A DNA stretch of 64,000 nt. Origin: Sclerodactyla briareus (lineage: Eukaryota; Echinodermata; Holothuroidea; Dendrochirotida; Sclerodactylidae). This document shows, one piece after another, positions 47,570-59,079 of this stretch; position 1 is the stretch's first letter; each line of letters opens with the position of its first letter. The translations under genes were made by a program, and so were the position numbers. The stretch lies in the NCBI GenBank assembly GCA_026419785.1, contig JAODTK010005802.1:124001-188000 (forward strand), written 5' to 3'. A model generated the notes under the pieces. That model was given only the letters and a program-made list of their open reading frames with translations, was not told the DNA's origin and made no database searches.

Positions 47570-48290
47570 TTCCCTTATACTGACAGTGAAATTAAACCAC
47601 TGTGAAAGCACTGTGATCAAACCACAACAGAAACATGCTTCTGTCTGAGGTAACATGGAAAGTGCTTATTCTCTACCAATGACGAGGACATCTTTTTGTT
47701 ATCAGGAGTTTTGTTGGCGCATTAGAGACCTTCCGAATAGGAATCACGCATTTGTTCCATCCTGCACCTTGTTTCACAACCACCCCCAAAGATACTCACT
47801 AGGCATCTGTTGTACAAGTATACGGGAGATCTATCTTAGGATACCCCAAAATTGGTGGATTAACCAGGGCCAAGTTAAAGTTGACCAAAGGCACCTTCAC
47901 AGGATGCATTCCACACAAACTTTGAGATGTTGGTCAACCGTAGAGTGGGGTGGCAAAAATTTTGAAGTAATTTGGAATAAATTTACGGTAGTAGCCTGAC
48001 AACCCAAAGAAGTGAACGCCAATCCTTGTAGTTTTGGGGGTTGAATACTCACTCATGTCTTGCAATTTGTCAGGATCTGGGTAAATACCTTTGGACGATA
48101 CCACATGACCTAGACAACGAATCTCAGATTTTGCAAAGTGACCATTTTGCCAATTTAAACTTCAGAATTTGCTTGTCTTAGCTGCTCCAACACATTGCGA
48201 ATATGTTCAATGTGGTCGGGGAAGTTCCTTACAATTATAATGATATCATCCTGTACACTAGCAGGAATTCCATGTTAACCCATTAGGTTT
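47570..48290 (-). pseudogene. Ty3/gypsy-like LTR retrotransposon RT/RNase H fragment, decayed
   Basis: Minus strand, in order: 'VQDDIIIIVRNFPDHIEHIR' (about 48260; the second RT aspartate box, with VQDD in place of YLDD), 'VLEQLRQ', a degraded LGHVVS-type block, 'MSEYSTPKTTRIGVHFFGLS' (about 48055), 'GYYRKFIPNYF' (about 48000), 'FNLALVNPPILGYPKIDLP' (about 47880) and 'YTCTTDA' (RNase H TDA). This is the gypsy-type connection from RT to RNase H. Multiple frameshifts. Its upstream end is cut at the left edge of the Helentron-like copy at 48303. Confidence 0.82.
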
Positions 48291-48302
48291 TAATTGGTTT
48301 TT

Positions 48303-50570
48303 GATTCTCCTGACGAAGTCAAGGAATCTATGCAGTCACTTGTGTGTGTGTGTGTGACGCTCAGCTTTAACCAAAAGATAACTTGATCAGGACTGAGTAG
48401 GTCATGCTCAACTTGTGTAGGTGTGTTACCCAGGATGAGTACATGAACCCTAATTTGTTTGGGGTCAGGTCAGAGAGTCACTGAGGATCACTAAAGGTCA
48501 AAGTCGAAAACCTTGTAACACGATAAGTCTAGAATTGTTGTCTGATCAATTGAAATTTTGGTGTGGAGCTTCCTCTTGTGGGGATTACAGGAACCCTATC
48601 GTTTTGGTTGGGTTTGGGTGAATTTTATCCAAAAATAAGAAAATTTGTGAAAAGTCGACATTTTGGCAATTGGCTTAAAACACGATAACTTGACCCCATG
48701 GAAGGATGACCGTCATAAATTGGGATGTGAGGTTCCAATGATTGAGTAGAGGAACCTATGTTTTGGGGTCAGGTAGTCAGAGGTCATCTGAGGTCACCAG
48801 AGGTCAAAGTTGACGACCTTGTAAACACGATATAAGTCCAGAGTGGTTGGCTTGACAGGTTCTGTTTTGGTGTGTAGCTTTTCTATGGGGGGCACAGGAA
48901 ACCCCTCTCGTTTGGGTTATAGGTCGGGGTGATATTTGGTTTTTGAAAAATTATTAAAAAGTTAAAAAGTCGATATTTTGCCAGTTGGGCTTTTAAATAG
49001 GATAACTCGACCCGCCTGGATAAATGATGCTCCAACTTGGTATGTGTGTTCCCAGATGAGTACATGAACCAATGGTTTTGGGTCAGGTCAGAGGTATCTG
49101 AGGTCACAAGGATCAAAGTTCTGAAAAAACCTTGAAACACGATAAGTCCAGAATGGTTGGTCTGATCAGGTGAAATTTGGTGTGTAGCTTTCTTTGGGGG
49201 AGCACCCCAGGAACCCTATTGGTTTGGTATAGGTCGGGGTGAATTTTGGTCGAATTAGAAAAATTTGTGAACGTGATATTTGGCCAATTTTTGCTTGTTA
49301 AACACGATAACTCGCCCCGCCCTGGATGGATGCAGCGCATTACTTGTTATGTGTATTCTCCATAAGGAGGTCATGAAACCCTATTGTTTTGGTTAGGTCA
49401 GAGGTCACCAGAGGTGCAAAGGCTGAAAACCTTGAAACACTATAAGTCTAGTATGGTTGTTCTGATCAGGTTGAAATTTGGACTGTGTGCTTCTTATGGG
49501 GGAGGCACCAGGAACCCTATTGTTTTTGGTATAGGTCGGGGTGAATTTGGTTGATTGTTTGGAAATAGAAATTCGTAAAAAGTCGATATTTTGGCCAGTT
49601 GGCTTCGTAAATACGCAAAACTCGACCCCGCCTGGATGAAATGATGTGTCATATTGGGTATGTGTGTTCCCATGCGTGAGTACATGAACCCAATTGTTTG
49701 GGGGTCAGGTAAGAGGACGTCTGAGGTCACCAGAGGGGTCAAAGCGAAAAATTGTAAACACGTAAGTCCAGGAATGGTTGGTCTGATCAGGTTGAAAAAT
49801 TTGGTGTGTAGCTGTATTATGGGGGAGAGCACAGGAACATGTGTTTTTGGAGTATAGGTCGGGGTGAATTTTGGTCGAAAAAAATTAGAAAATTTGTGAA
49901 CAGTCGATATTTTGGCCAATTTTGGCTGGTAAACACGATAAAACGACCCCGCCTGGATGGATTGCGCTCCTACTTTTATGTGTATTCTCATAATGGAGTT
50001 CATGAACCCTTTGTTTTGGGGGTAGGTAGAGGTCACCAGAAGGTCAAAGTCGAAAACCTTGTAAACACGATTAAGTCCAGAATGGTTGGTCTGATCAGGT
50101 TGAAAAGTGGTGTGCTAGCTTCTTATGGGGATGAAGGAACTTGTGTTTTGTGTATGGTCGGGGTGAGTGATGAATTTTGGTCGAAATGAATCCGTGCACC
50201 CCGACACCAGATCGATATTTTGGAGAATTTGGGCTCCTGTTCCCCCGCCCAACACATAACTCGACCCCGCACGGAGGATGAAGTTATACTGATATTTGTG
50301 TGTTCCCCAGGATGCGTACATGAACCCAATTGGTTTTGGGGTCAGGTAAGAGGTCATCTGAGGTTTCGACACATAGGTAAAAGTCTGACCAATCTCGACT
50401 TCCGTGTGTCGGAACCCATTGGGTTGGTTGATAACGGGAAAAGTTTATTGGTCCGTTGTTTATGTTACCCATATAATGAGCTGGTACAATCCCCCATTGT
50501 GTCTCGTGTCTAGCTATAGGTGTTCAGAAAGAAGAGTCAAGGAAACACTAAGGACTTTTGGCTTTCTGGT
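48303..50570 (+). mobile_element. Helentron-like element, copy I, complete-looking (~2.27 kb)
   Basis: The left hairpin gattctcctgac, gaa, gtcaaggaatc (48303-48328) is followed by a GT microsatellite (48341-48356), about six units, and the right end 'gagtcaaggaaacactaagg' with 'cttttggctttctgg' (50532-50570). 'ccagaatggttggtctgatc' near 49147 and later copies show the unit structure. This is the longest copy. Its left flank is a gypsy fragment. Confidence 0.9.
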
Positions 50571-51010
50571 ACTTTCATGTCATGACTTGGGTAGAGGACC
50601 CAAATTTTTCCTTCATGACTTTGTTGCACACTTGATAGTGGATCCCACTCCATTCGGGTGTCGGAGTTTAGGCCCAAATGTTGTTGTGGGCCCTGAAGCA
50701 ATCGTGTAAAATTATAAGCCCGATTATCTCCTAAAAATTTTGGTGCCCAGTGCTGATTTTCGTCAAGGTTGATGTTTACATAGAATGACTTTCAGGGGTA
50801 TTAAGAGTTTTTGTCAAATTTCCCTACTATAAGGCTCTAGAGAGCCCATTCCAGAAAATTACACACAATGTGCTCGGAAACGCATTTTCTTGATGGAGGG
50901 CCGTTCGGGCTGTTCAGTAATTTCATATTAATGTCTGAATGATATCTCTTCTGGGGGTTCGGGACTTGTCACAGATTTAATTCAGGAAGCTGCCCCAATC
51001 TGAAGTAACA
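50571..51010. repeat. Old repeat shared with 58560-59030
   Basis: 'ttgggtagaggacccaaa', 'tgggccctgaagcaatc' and 'ttttggtgcccagtgctgat' correspond to 'ctcgggtagagcg', 'gtgggccctaaggcccatc' and 'gtggcacagtgctgacat' at 58560-58770. Low identity, same order. Confidence 0.55.
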
Positions 51011-51031
51011 GCCTCTCTCGTCACCGGCCTC

Positions 51032-51140
51032 GTGTCTACAGACCTCACGATCAACGATCCTTTTAGCCAGACTAATGCTGCCGCCGCCCACTGAGGAAGT
51101 TGTGATCAGCGCCTTATCTGATTTTAGAATCTGTTTCTAG
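51032..51140 (+). pseudogene. Degenerate copy of the exon-like piece at 51284
   Basis: 'ctacagacctcacgatcaac', 'atccttttagccagac' and 'gaggaagttgtgatcagcg' match 51279-51380 after its acceptor, with a stop early in the corresponding frame. The two form a tandem duplication about 245 bp apart. Confidence 0.5.
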
Positions 51141-51283
51141 GTTTGTCACAGATTCATATTCAGAAGTTCACCAGTCTGAATTTCTTAAATCTGTAATAAT
51201 GGTTTTTTAGAATTTAGCTGGAGCAACAGTCCTCCTTCTCATTGTTTCTGTTTCTTCTCGCATCGTCTCTTCTGTTTCTTACA

Positions 51284-51442
51284 GGACCTCACGATAATTG
51301 GATCCTTCTAGCCAGGACGAGGCTGCGCCAACTTGAGGAAGTTGTGGTCGGCGCCTTATCGGAATCAGGATCTGTTCTCGTGTCCGTCACGGATGACAAC
51401 AAAGTGGAGGACACCGATTCCTTTCTTGCGACGCGATCTTGA
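51284..51442 (+). CDS. Possible terminal exon, unknown protein
   Basis: The pyrimidine-rich tract 'tcttctgtttcttacag' ends at 51283. The following frame is open for 52 codons to a TGA (51440-51442). It begins GPHDNWILLARTRLRQLEE and ends VEDDTDSF-like (VEDTDSFLATRS). The acidic Ser-rich C-terminus and the good acceptor support an exon; no donor is needed if it is terminal. Not recognised. A degenerate duplicate lies 245 bp upstream. Confidence 0.4.
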   Translation, partial: GPHDNWILLARTRLRQLEEVVVGALSESGSVLVSVTDDNKVEDTDSFLATRS

Positions 51443-51589
51443 TTGTGACTGGTCCTGGACGTGAAATCGAGCGGTGCGATGCCATTGTCATCAGTACGAT
51501 TGTGCCTCAGATAAATACGACATTTATGATGACGATACAGGTGTGATTTGTTATCATCTGTTTTTGTTTTTTTTTCAATCTGTGCCCAA

Positions 51590-52360
51590 GGTCATATAGT
51601 AGTCCCCGACGGACCAACTTATACTTCAAGATGATTTCGACTCCCTTGACAAATGGTTCATGTACTGCTGAATGACGTCAATGACTTTCGAAGGTCACAT
51701 CCTTACCACCACTTCAAAAACCGAACCCTATGAATTTAGCTACAATCTTTTCTGGGCACAACCTTGCCAATGTGAATTCCCACCCCTACCTTGGTGTTGA
51801 CTCGCAACCCAAAATGACTGGACCACCAACTGACAACGTGATGCTAAAGCAACCAGATCGCAAAAAATTTTTCTCGAGAAGTCTCTATGCCCAGCTCTAT
51901 TGAAGAGGGCTGCCTACAAAATCTATGTGCATCCCCAGCTCGAGTATCCCTCTCAGGTCCTGGCGGTGGTCACCACAAACAGTTTCGGGCAAACGGAGCT
52001 CGAAAATGTTTAATATAGAGCTGGCAGGTTGTCACTGGACGGCTTAGGCGTACCGTAGTATCACTCATATTGTCTTCATTAAATTGGGACTTGCTGGAGC
52101 ATAGGAATAAATGACTGTTGACTTGTTACTGCCCAAAATTTTACACAACCAAACTGAACTCCCAGCAAAGCAGTTCCATCACAACAACAGTGGTACTAGA
52201 TCCAACACCGGCCTTCAAACCATTGGCTTGCTGTTTGGACCATCAAGGGCGCTATTGTCCAAGGACCATTGCGAAATGGAACAAGGCTCCCGCGAATATA
52301 GCAGGACTTGGCAATGAGAGTGCTTCAAGCGGGCAGTTGGCACCTGGCTAGTCAATGATT
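51590..52360 (+). pseudogene. CR1-like non-LTR retrotransposon RT C-terminal half, decayed
   Basis: Blocks in family order over changing frames: DKWFMYC (51648), 'TTTSKTEPYEFSYNLF' (about 51707), 'NVNSHPYLGV' (about 51769; the YLGV box), 'YKIYVHPQLEYPSQVLAVVT' (about 51914; LVRPxLEYxxxVW box), TGRL/THIV-type segments (about 52040), and 'YCPRTIAKWNKAPANI' (about 52254; PRTIxxWNxLP box). It ends at WLVNDFTPN plus a stop (about 52350). Confidence 0.82.
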
Positions 52361-52599
52361 TCACACCCAACTAATCCTTCAATCAAATTGCCACGAAGAG
52401 TGCATTGGAGTAAGGTATTGCAAGGAAGCTAAGATAGCGTCTCTCCACATGCCTATTGATCGATCGATCTGAGCTGCGATGCTAGAGGTGGCATGAATCA
52501 ACATCTGAGAGGTAAATACCGATAACATGAACTCTAGTTGACCTCTATAGAGGTTCTTCACGTCCTATAAGAGGAGATGAGAGAGCCACTATCTCATAT

Positions 52600-52770
52600 G
52601 AGAAAGTGGCCAATCTTAGGCCACCTGGTATCATTTTCTTTGGGATGGAATTACTGGTCTTAGGGTCTTCCATGAGGATTTGCCCTTCCCTTCCTTTCTT
52701 TAATAAAAAATAAACTAAAATACTGTAATAATTTGACTGGCAAAAAGGCCAATAATAATGATAATAATCA
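52600..52770 (+). repeat. Probable 3' end of a LINE with an (AATAATGAT)-like tail
   Basis: 'tttctttaataaaaaataaa' followed by 'ccaataataatgataataat' (52750-52769) is the kind of short AT-rich microsatellite that ends CR1/L2-type LINEs. It lies downstream of the RT remnant on the same strand, with about 240 bp between. Confidence 0.4.
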
Positions 52771-53349
52771 GTTAATATCCCATTCTATCTAGCATTTTTT
52801 CATTTAGGAAGACACTATTATAATAGCAACATTTCCTATACTAAAACTGAAAGATTTCTGCAGGCACTGGGGCGCAACAAGTTCTGACAGAGGGGAGGGT
52901 GAGGTTCGGATATCCTCGATCGTTCACCCACGCGCTTTTTTGAAAAATAAAGTCTAAAATGAAAAATGGTATAGCGTCTGGGGGGGTAGGGGGTTGAGGT
53001 AAGGTGAGAACAGTTGGACTGCCATTTTTGTGGAGCCAAGTTGGGACCCCCTCCTTCTGAAAATCCATGATCTGCCTCTGGGCTTGTACCCCGTAATGCT
53101 GATCCTTTGTCTCTCTGAATGGAAGATACAAACCGATTGTTTTCGGCGTCGTCGTTAGATGAGGATGTGACTATTGGAAACTCAAAAACACTTGTCCAGA
53201 ATAGTAACATAAATAAAAATTCAAACAATTACAGTCATTTCTGGGAGAAATACCACCTTAGCATTTCTTTGTGGTAGTTTTAGGAAAAATATGTGATGTA
53301 AATTGAAGAATGAACCACGTTATTTGCTCTGTCATTTTATCCACACAGT

Positions 53350-53461
53350 ACAATAAAGATGGATTCTGGGGGGAAAACTCAAACGCAGCGAGGATTTCTA
53401 GCTTTCCTCATTGCCGTGGACATTTTTGGAGACGAGTTCTGTGATGCTGGATTTTATGTCG
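53350..53461 (+). CDS. Exon-like piece with start codon, acceptor and donor
   Basis: Acceptor-like 'cattttatccacacag' ends at 53348. From the ATG at 53359 a frame reads MDSGGKTQTQRGFLAFLIAV then DIFGDEFCDAGFYV, up to a possible donor gtaatt at 53461. The middle is hydrophobic enough for a signal or membrane segment. No family recognised. The evidence is weak but coherent. Confidence 0.3.
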
Positions 53462-53469
53462 GTAATTTG

Positions 53470-54420
53470 ATATTGCTCACTTGACAATTACATCTCATGC
53501 CTACCCTCCAATGGTGGTGAATGGATGAATACAAATTTCTCTATGATTGAGGCTTTCGTTGGTTATCGGCTAGTTCCGACCTTTTTTGGCTCAGTGAACA
53601 AGCTATTGATGATTTCTGTCGTCAATCTGTCCAGTTTGTGCTGTATGGATCTCAACATTTCGTACTTGACAGAGGTTGACCAAACTTGTTCTGAACTCAT
53701 GCATAGGAATCTTTGACCCCCTGAAGGTCAACGCCAGAGAGATTGAAGGGGTTGTCACGGAAGCAATCACACCATCAATGAGGTAGACTCGCTTACACAC
53801 TCATCATGCTAGCTGCATCCAGCATCATGCAAGGTCATGAAAGATCTCGGAACCAAGTCATAGTGAGGTGCTATAAATCATCAGGGTCTGCTATTCAAGC
53901 CATTTTCAACTTTTTTATTGTCTCTCCCGAACAAAGGTAGGGAAGAGACTTAGCGCTCACTTTGACGTTTGCGTGCACATGGGTGCATTGTGCCTGTGTG
54001 AATGTATGGTGGGGTCACACTTTTTTAACTATCATCCTAAAATGATGAGAATGATCACATTCTGTATGTAGAATCGGGGCTGAGGTGAACACGATCTGAT
54101 TACATTTTGGGCATGAAAACACTAAGATGTTATCTTTTGAGGCATTAGCAAGAAAAGGACAACTGAAGAGTTATGTGATGTGTGGTTTGTACAGGGAAAA
54201 CGTACTGTTTTCACGTGGGATGCAATACACAAATTCAATAGTGGACCCCTTGCTTCACTTTGTATTATGTATTGGCTTTTTACGCTATAGGTGAAAGTCT
54301 GCATATGATGACCTGACTAGTAGAGTCGAACAGGAATATCTCATGGGTGTGGTGCAAAGTTGCAAAAGTGAGCCATTCATGCTAAATTAAAGGCCAATGT
54401 CATGTAAATAGGACTCTCTA
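53470..54420. other. No gene recognised
   Basis: Ordinary DNA with short frames on both strands (for example 53525-53716) lacking motifs. Confidence 0.35.
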
Positions 54421-54424
54421 TTCA

Positions 54425-54990
54425 TTACTGTCTATTGTTTGGGGTAAGGTCTAAGGTCACCAGCGGTCAAAGTCGGAAAACCTTGTAAAAATGAGAAGTC
54501 CAGAAGGTGTGCGTTCCGATAAGTTGAAATTTGTGTATTTATAGCTTGCTCATGGGGAGATACAGGAACCCTATTGTTTTTTGTTTCAGGTCAGGGGTGG
54601 AATTGTTGGTCAGGAAATTGAGAAAATGTGAAAAGTTGATTATTTTGAACCAAGTATGGCTTGAAACACGATAACTCGGACACACCTGGTTGGATTTTGA
54701 AGCTCATTATGTATGGTGTTCCCCATGATGAGTACAGTGCATCTCATGTTTTGGAGTCAGGTCAGAGGTAATCTGAGTCACCAGAGGTCAACGTCTGAAA
54801 ACCTTGAAATTATTGTGTTGTTATGTTGTTAGCTTTCCGATCAAGAGTACAAGAACCCTCTTTGGTTAGTTGGAAAAAATGGGAATTTGTCAGACGTTAT
54901 GTTGCCATAATGAGTGGCTATGATCTCCAGTTATGTTGGCATAGGTGTCAAGAAAGAGTCAAGGAATCACTAAGCCTTTTGGCTCTGGTT
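54425..54990 (+). mobile_element. Helentron-like element, copy J, left-truncated
   Basis: Begins within a unit ('tattgtttggggtaaggtc'), continues for about one and a half units and ends with a well-preserved right terminus: GTCAAGGAATC at 54958-54968, hairpin AAGCC-tttt-GGCT at 54973-54985, and ctctgg. There is no left hairpin or GT tract. Confidence 0.85.
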
Positions 54991-55009
54991 CTGTCCAATA
55001 AATGGAGTG

Positions 55010-55455
55010 GCAGTGTCATATACCGTTTGGACATATCTTGTGACGTTTCTATCCTCGATTGGTCTAGGGGTTTATTCCTTGGAAAAATTATTTCCATTCA
55101 TTCTTGACTGGCCTCACATTGTTTATGAATAGAAAAGCGTTGCCACTCTAATTCTGGCCACTTTGAAAAGTCGTCAGCCTAGTAAAGTGGCTTTGATATT
55201 CATGTAGCTAGGACATAATGTGAAATCTTCCATTTTCCTCACTTAATTTTGGTTATGGATACTATGTTGTTTCTTCTGTGTGGAATCTAGATTTTACTAT
55301 GAGGGAAAAAAGGAAAAAAACCTTAGGGTGACAGAGCAGTATTTAACGTAGTACATAATTCACTGCTTAACTATAAGAACACCTTAAAAGGGCGCTATTC
55401 CATTAGTAACAGCAGGGCCGTGTGAGTAATGGTGTGTGATGTATAAAGCCAAAAT
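55010..55455. other. No gene recognised
   Basis: Ordinary AT-rich DNA. Nothing supportable. Confidence 0.35.
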
Positions 55456-55459
55456 CAGT

Positions 55460-56015
55460 ACCCTATTTCACTGCTTGGAGTGACTGCACAGTAGGTGCCA
55501 GCCTGGGCGGGAGCCTGGGCCGTACGTGGGACTGTTAATAAGATGAGCACGAGTTGGACGTGACTTGCCCACATTAGGGATCGAACATACATACTTACGG
55601 GAGAACATGCATGATTAGATTGGGCAGTGGGACTGTAAAGCAATCATAGGAGTATGAATAGAGCAGGACTCACTGGGGGGGAAGACCTGTTAAAGCAATC
55701 CATAGGGATAGAATTCAAGGGCAGGGCTTAACTGCAGGGGATCAGACAGGATATGATTAGAAATGGGCAGCAGTGGGACCTGTGTAAAGCAATATACGGG
55801 GCTATGAATTCATAGGGGCAGGGTTACTGCAGGGGATTCAGACATGTATGATTAGAAATTAGGCAGTGGGACTTGTAAAGCAATCATAGGGGCTATGAAT
55901 TCATAGAGCAAGGGCGTAACGCAGGGGATCGAACTGTTTTTGATAAGAAATTTGGGCAGTGGACCTGTAAATCATCTTAGGGGCTATGAATTCTAGAGTA
56001 GGGCATTAAAACATA
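55460..56015 (+). repeat. Tandem repeat, about 95-110 bp, with recurring B-box-like motif on the minus strand
   Basis: 'gggcagtgggac' or variants near 55623, 55768 (degenerate), 55864 and 55955, each followed by 'tgtaaagcaatcatagggg' and 'tatgaattcatag'. Each unit contains 'aggggatcgaac' or a variant (55577, 55737, 55833, 55921). Its reverse complement GTTCGATCCCC resembles the RNA polymerase III B box (GGTTCGANTCC). No matching A box was identified, so a tRNA-derived SINE is only a possibility. Confidence 0.75.
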
Positions 56016-56218
56016 TAGTAAAACCGTAATTAAAAGTATTATGGCCCCAAACATTCATTCTTCGATGGTTGTCACCTAACATGATCATTCCTTTTGAGGC
56101 TATAAGTAAACTGTATATTGACTGCAGAACCCCTTGAACGGCTAAGGCCAAAGGATCTAAAGGGGCGCACCATCGTCACAGGGTGACTTTGTGACCTGCT
56201 CAGGGTCAAAGATCATTA

Positions 56219-56566
56219 GTGGGGCACAATAATGGGTCATTGTGGTCAAATGTCTTTTTCACCCCAATTGGTCATTCTACTTCAAACCAGCTATGCTGGT
56301 TGAGCTATGATGCCCATGTCATTCAATCCATCCATCCATCATCAACAATTGCCTTCTGGCAAACAGCATTCTGTGATGGATGTGGACCACCACTGGACAC
56401 CTGGTTTATTGACGCACGAGACACTAATTTTACTTTGGTGAAGGTTAAGGTATGCTCATTTAATTGCCAATATATGCCAGTATGTGTCAAATTTCAAAAT
56501 GTATCTCCTTCTTCAAAATCGGTGTACAGTGCTGATGTTTTGCATGATGATGGTCTACAGCTTTAA
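56219..56566 (+). CDS. Unassigned ORF of 115 codons
   Basis: Open from an ATG to a TAA at 56564-56566. Residues are protein-like in places (CDGCGPPLDTWFIDARDTNF). But the upstream phrases 'ggggcacaataatg' and 'ccatccatccatc' recur in repeats elsewhere (59946), so the start is doubtful. No family recognised. Confidence 0.2.
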   Translation: MGHNNGSLWSNVFFTPIGHSTSNQLCWLSYDAHVIQSIHPSSTIAFWQTAFCDGCGPPLDTWFIDARDTNFTLVKVKVCSFNCQYMPVCVKFQNVSPSSKSVYSADVLHDDGLQL

Positions 56567-56687
56567 CCTTTGGATGCCTCGGGAATTTTTTGCTCCGACT
56601 CCCCTTTATGCCCAAGGGCCATTTTGTGAACTGTTCACACAGGTCACTTAAATTGGCATCTGCTTCCCACAATCTCAATTTGTTTTT

Positions 56688-56761
56688 GATTACCTTGACA
56701 AGTCATAGAACCCCCCTCTATGCAGTCACGTCGTGTGTGGTTGTGTGTTGTGTGTGTGTGT

Positions 56762-56801
<40 letters not shown>

Positions 56802-58557
56802 CCGACCCAGCTTGTAAAGCGCTAACTTGATCAGTCTAGTAGGTCAGGCTCATACTTGGTATGTGTGTTCCCCATGATGAGACATGAACCCTTTGTTTTG
56901 GTCAGGTCAGAGGTCATCTGAGGTCACCAGAGGTCAAAGTCTGAACAACCTTGTAAACACCATAATTCCAAAATGGTTGTTGATACAATTGATTAAGTGT
57001 ATAGTTTTCTTATGGGAGTCCAGGAACCCTATTGTTTTGGTTCAGGTCGGGTGTGAAGTTTGGTCGAACATAGAAATTTGTGAATTTTTGGATATTCTGG
57101 CCAATTTGTGGCTTGTAACATGATAACTGATCAGGTCTGTAGTAGGTCAGGCTTATATTTGGTATGTGTGGTTCCCCATGATAGTCATGAACCCTATTGT
57201 TTTTTGGTCAGGTCAGAGGTCAACTAAGTCGACCAGAGTCAAGTCTGAAACTCTTGTAAACACTATAAGTCAGGAATGGTTGGTCTGATCAAGTTGAAAT
57301 TAAGTGTTAGCTTTCCTTATGGTGAGTACAGAACCCTATAATTTTTATTTGTTCAGGTCGGGCGGGACTTTTGGTCGAAAATAAAAATTTTGTGTAAGTT
57401 GAGATTTTTGGCTAATTTTGGGCTTGTAAACACGATAACTCTACCCCACTGGATGGATGAGCTCATACTTGGTATTTCGTGTTTCCCATGATGAGTACTG
57501 AACCCTATTGTTTTCAGGTCAGGTCAGAGGTCTCTGAATTCACCAAGGTCAAGTCTTAAAACTTGTAAACAAAATCAGTCCAGGATGGTTGGTCGGATAC
57601 GTTGAAATTAGTTAATAGCTTTCTATGGGGAGTACAGAACCCTATTGTTTTTGGTTAGGTCGGAAGTGAATTTTTGTCGAAAATAGCAAATTTTGTGAAA
57701 ATTTATATTTGGGCAATGGTTGGCTTGTAACCAACTATAACTCTACCCCCGCCTGGATGGGATGAAGCCATACTGGTATGTGTTTGTTCCCCATGAATGA
57801 GTACATGAAACCTATTGTTTTTGGGTCAGGTCAGAGTTCCTGAGGTCACCAAGGTCAAAGTCTGAAAACCTTGTAAAAACAACGATAAGTCTCAGAATGG
57901 TTGGTCTGATCAAGTTAAATTCGTGTCTAGCTTTCTTATGGGGAGTCACAGGAACCCTATTGTTTTTTAAACAAAATAAAAAAAATAAAAAAAATAAAAA
58001 GTTGTGAAAATTTTATATTTTGATTGGGCCAATGTTTGGCTTGTAACCCAACGATTACTTGATCCGGTCTGAGTAGATCAGATTGGCTCATACTTGGTAT
58101 GTGTGTTCCCCATGATGAGTACATGAACCCTATTGGTTTTGGGTCAGCTCAGAGGTCATCTGAGCCAACCAGAGGTCAAAGTCTGAAACCTTGTAACACT
58201 ATAAGTCCCGAAACGGTTGTCTGATCAGGTTGAAATTAGTTGTTTATCTTTTCTTATGGGGAGTACATTAACCCTATTATTTTTTGGTCAGGGCGGGGTG
58301 AATGAGGCTCTAACTTGGTTTGTGTAAGTTCCCCATGATTAAGTACAATGACCCTATTTTTTGGGGTCAGGGTCGTAGGTCATCTAAGGTTACCAGAGTC
58401 AAAGTCTGAAAACCATCGAAATTTAGTGTGTACTCTCTTACCAGTTGCTGAGAATTGTCAGACTTTGTTGCCCATATGAACTGGTTCTATGCCCATTTGT
58501 CTGTGTGATCTTGTTGACAGAACAGTCAAGATCACTAAAGCCTTTTGCTTTCCTGGT
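56688..58557 (+). mobile_element. Helentron-like element, copy K, both ends (~1.87 kb)
   Basis: The left end gattaccttgac, aagtcatag... (56688-56710, with a small insertion) is followed by a long GT microsatellite (56730-56798), about five units near 56875, 57185, 57490, 57795 and 58115, and the right end 'cagtcaagatcactaaagcc' with 'ttttgctttcctgg' (58522-58557). It includes one intact four-half-site AGGTCA cassette (56904-56936). Confidence 0.9.
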
Positions 58558-58559
58558 CT

Positions 58560-59035
58560 TCAAAGTTAATGTATGGTCCTCGGGTAGAGCGTAGTGGGGC
58601 CAATTATATGGAATACCGCAAATGTTGGTATCTCCTACTAATTTTGTGGCACAGTGCTGACATATGACGGTCATAATGACGGGTCTGACAGCCGTACCTT
58701 CAGGTTCCCAGTAATTTAGACCCAGTGTGGGCCCTAAGGCCCATCATGTTATATAAATTTATGCACGATGTTTCTACTCTACAAATTTTGGTTGCATCAG
58801 TGCTGACATTCAGTCATAACGCTGGTCTAACAGCCGTACCTCCAGGGGTCTCAGGAATTTTTGGTACAGGTCACTTGGGCCCTAAAGTTACAGCACAAAG
58901 TTCATGTAACACTTCTCTGGGTAGAGGGCCATGGGGTGTTTGGGAATTTAGAGCCCATTATATGGGATTCCTAAAATGTTGTTATCTCCCCAAATTCTGT
59001 TGCACACTGCCTGATGGTTCGCCATAATGGACACG
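58560..59035 (+). repeat. Repeat of about 145-200 bp, two to three units
   Basis: 'acagccgtacc' at 58688 and 58830, 'agtgctgacat' at 58653 and 58799, 'gtagagggccatgggg' and 'gcccattatatggg' echoing 58578-58610. Related to 50571-50800 and to a fragment near 59800-59870. Confidence 0.7.
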
Positions 59036-59079
59036 CACAGACCTGGATTCAATATTTCATCACGGTCAATCCTTGCAGC

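Noticed and set aside
55560..55590. tRNA gene suggested by 'gggatcgaac'
   Set aside because: Only a B-box-like motif. There is no A box, acceptor stem or cloverleaf, and the motif recurs with a tandem repeat.
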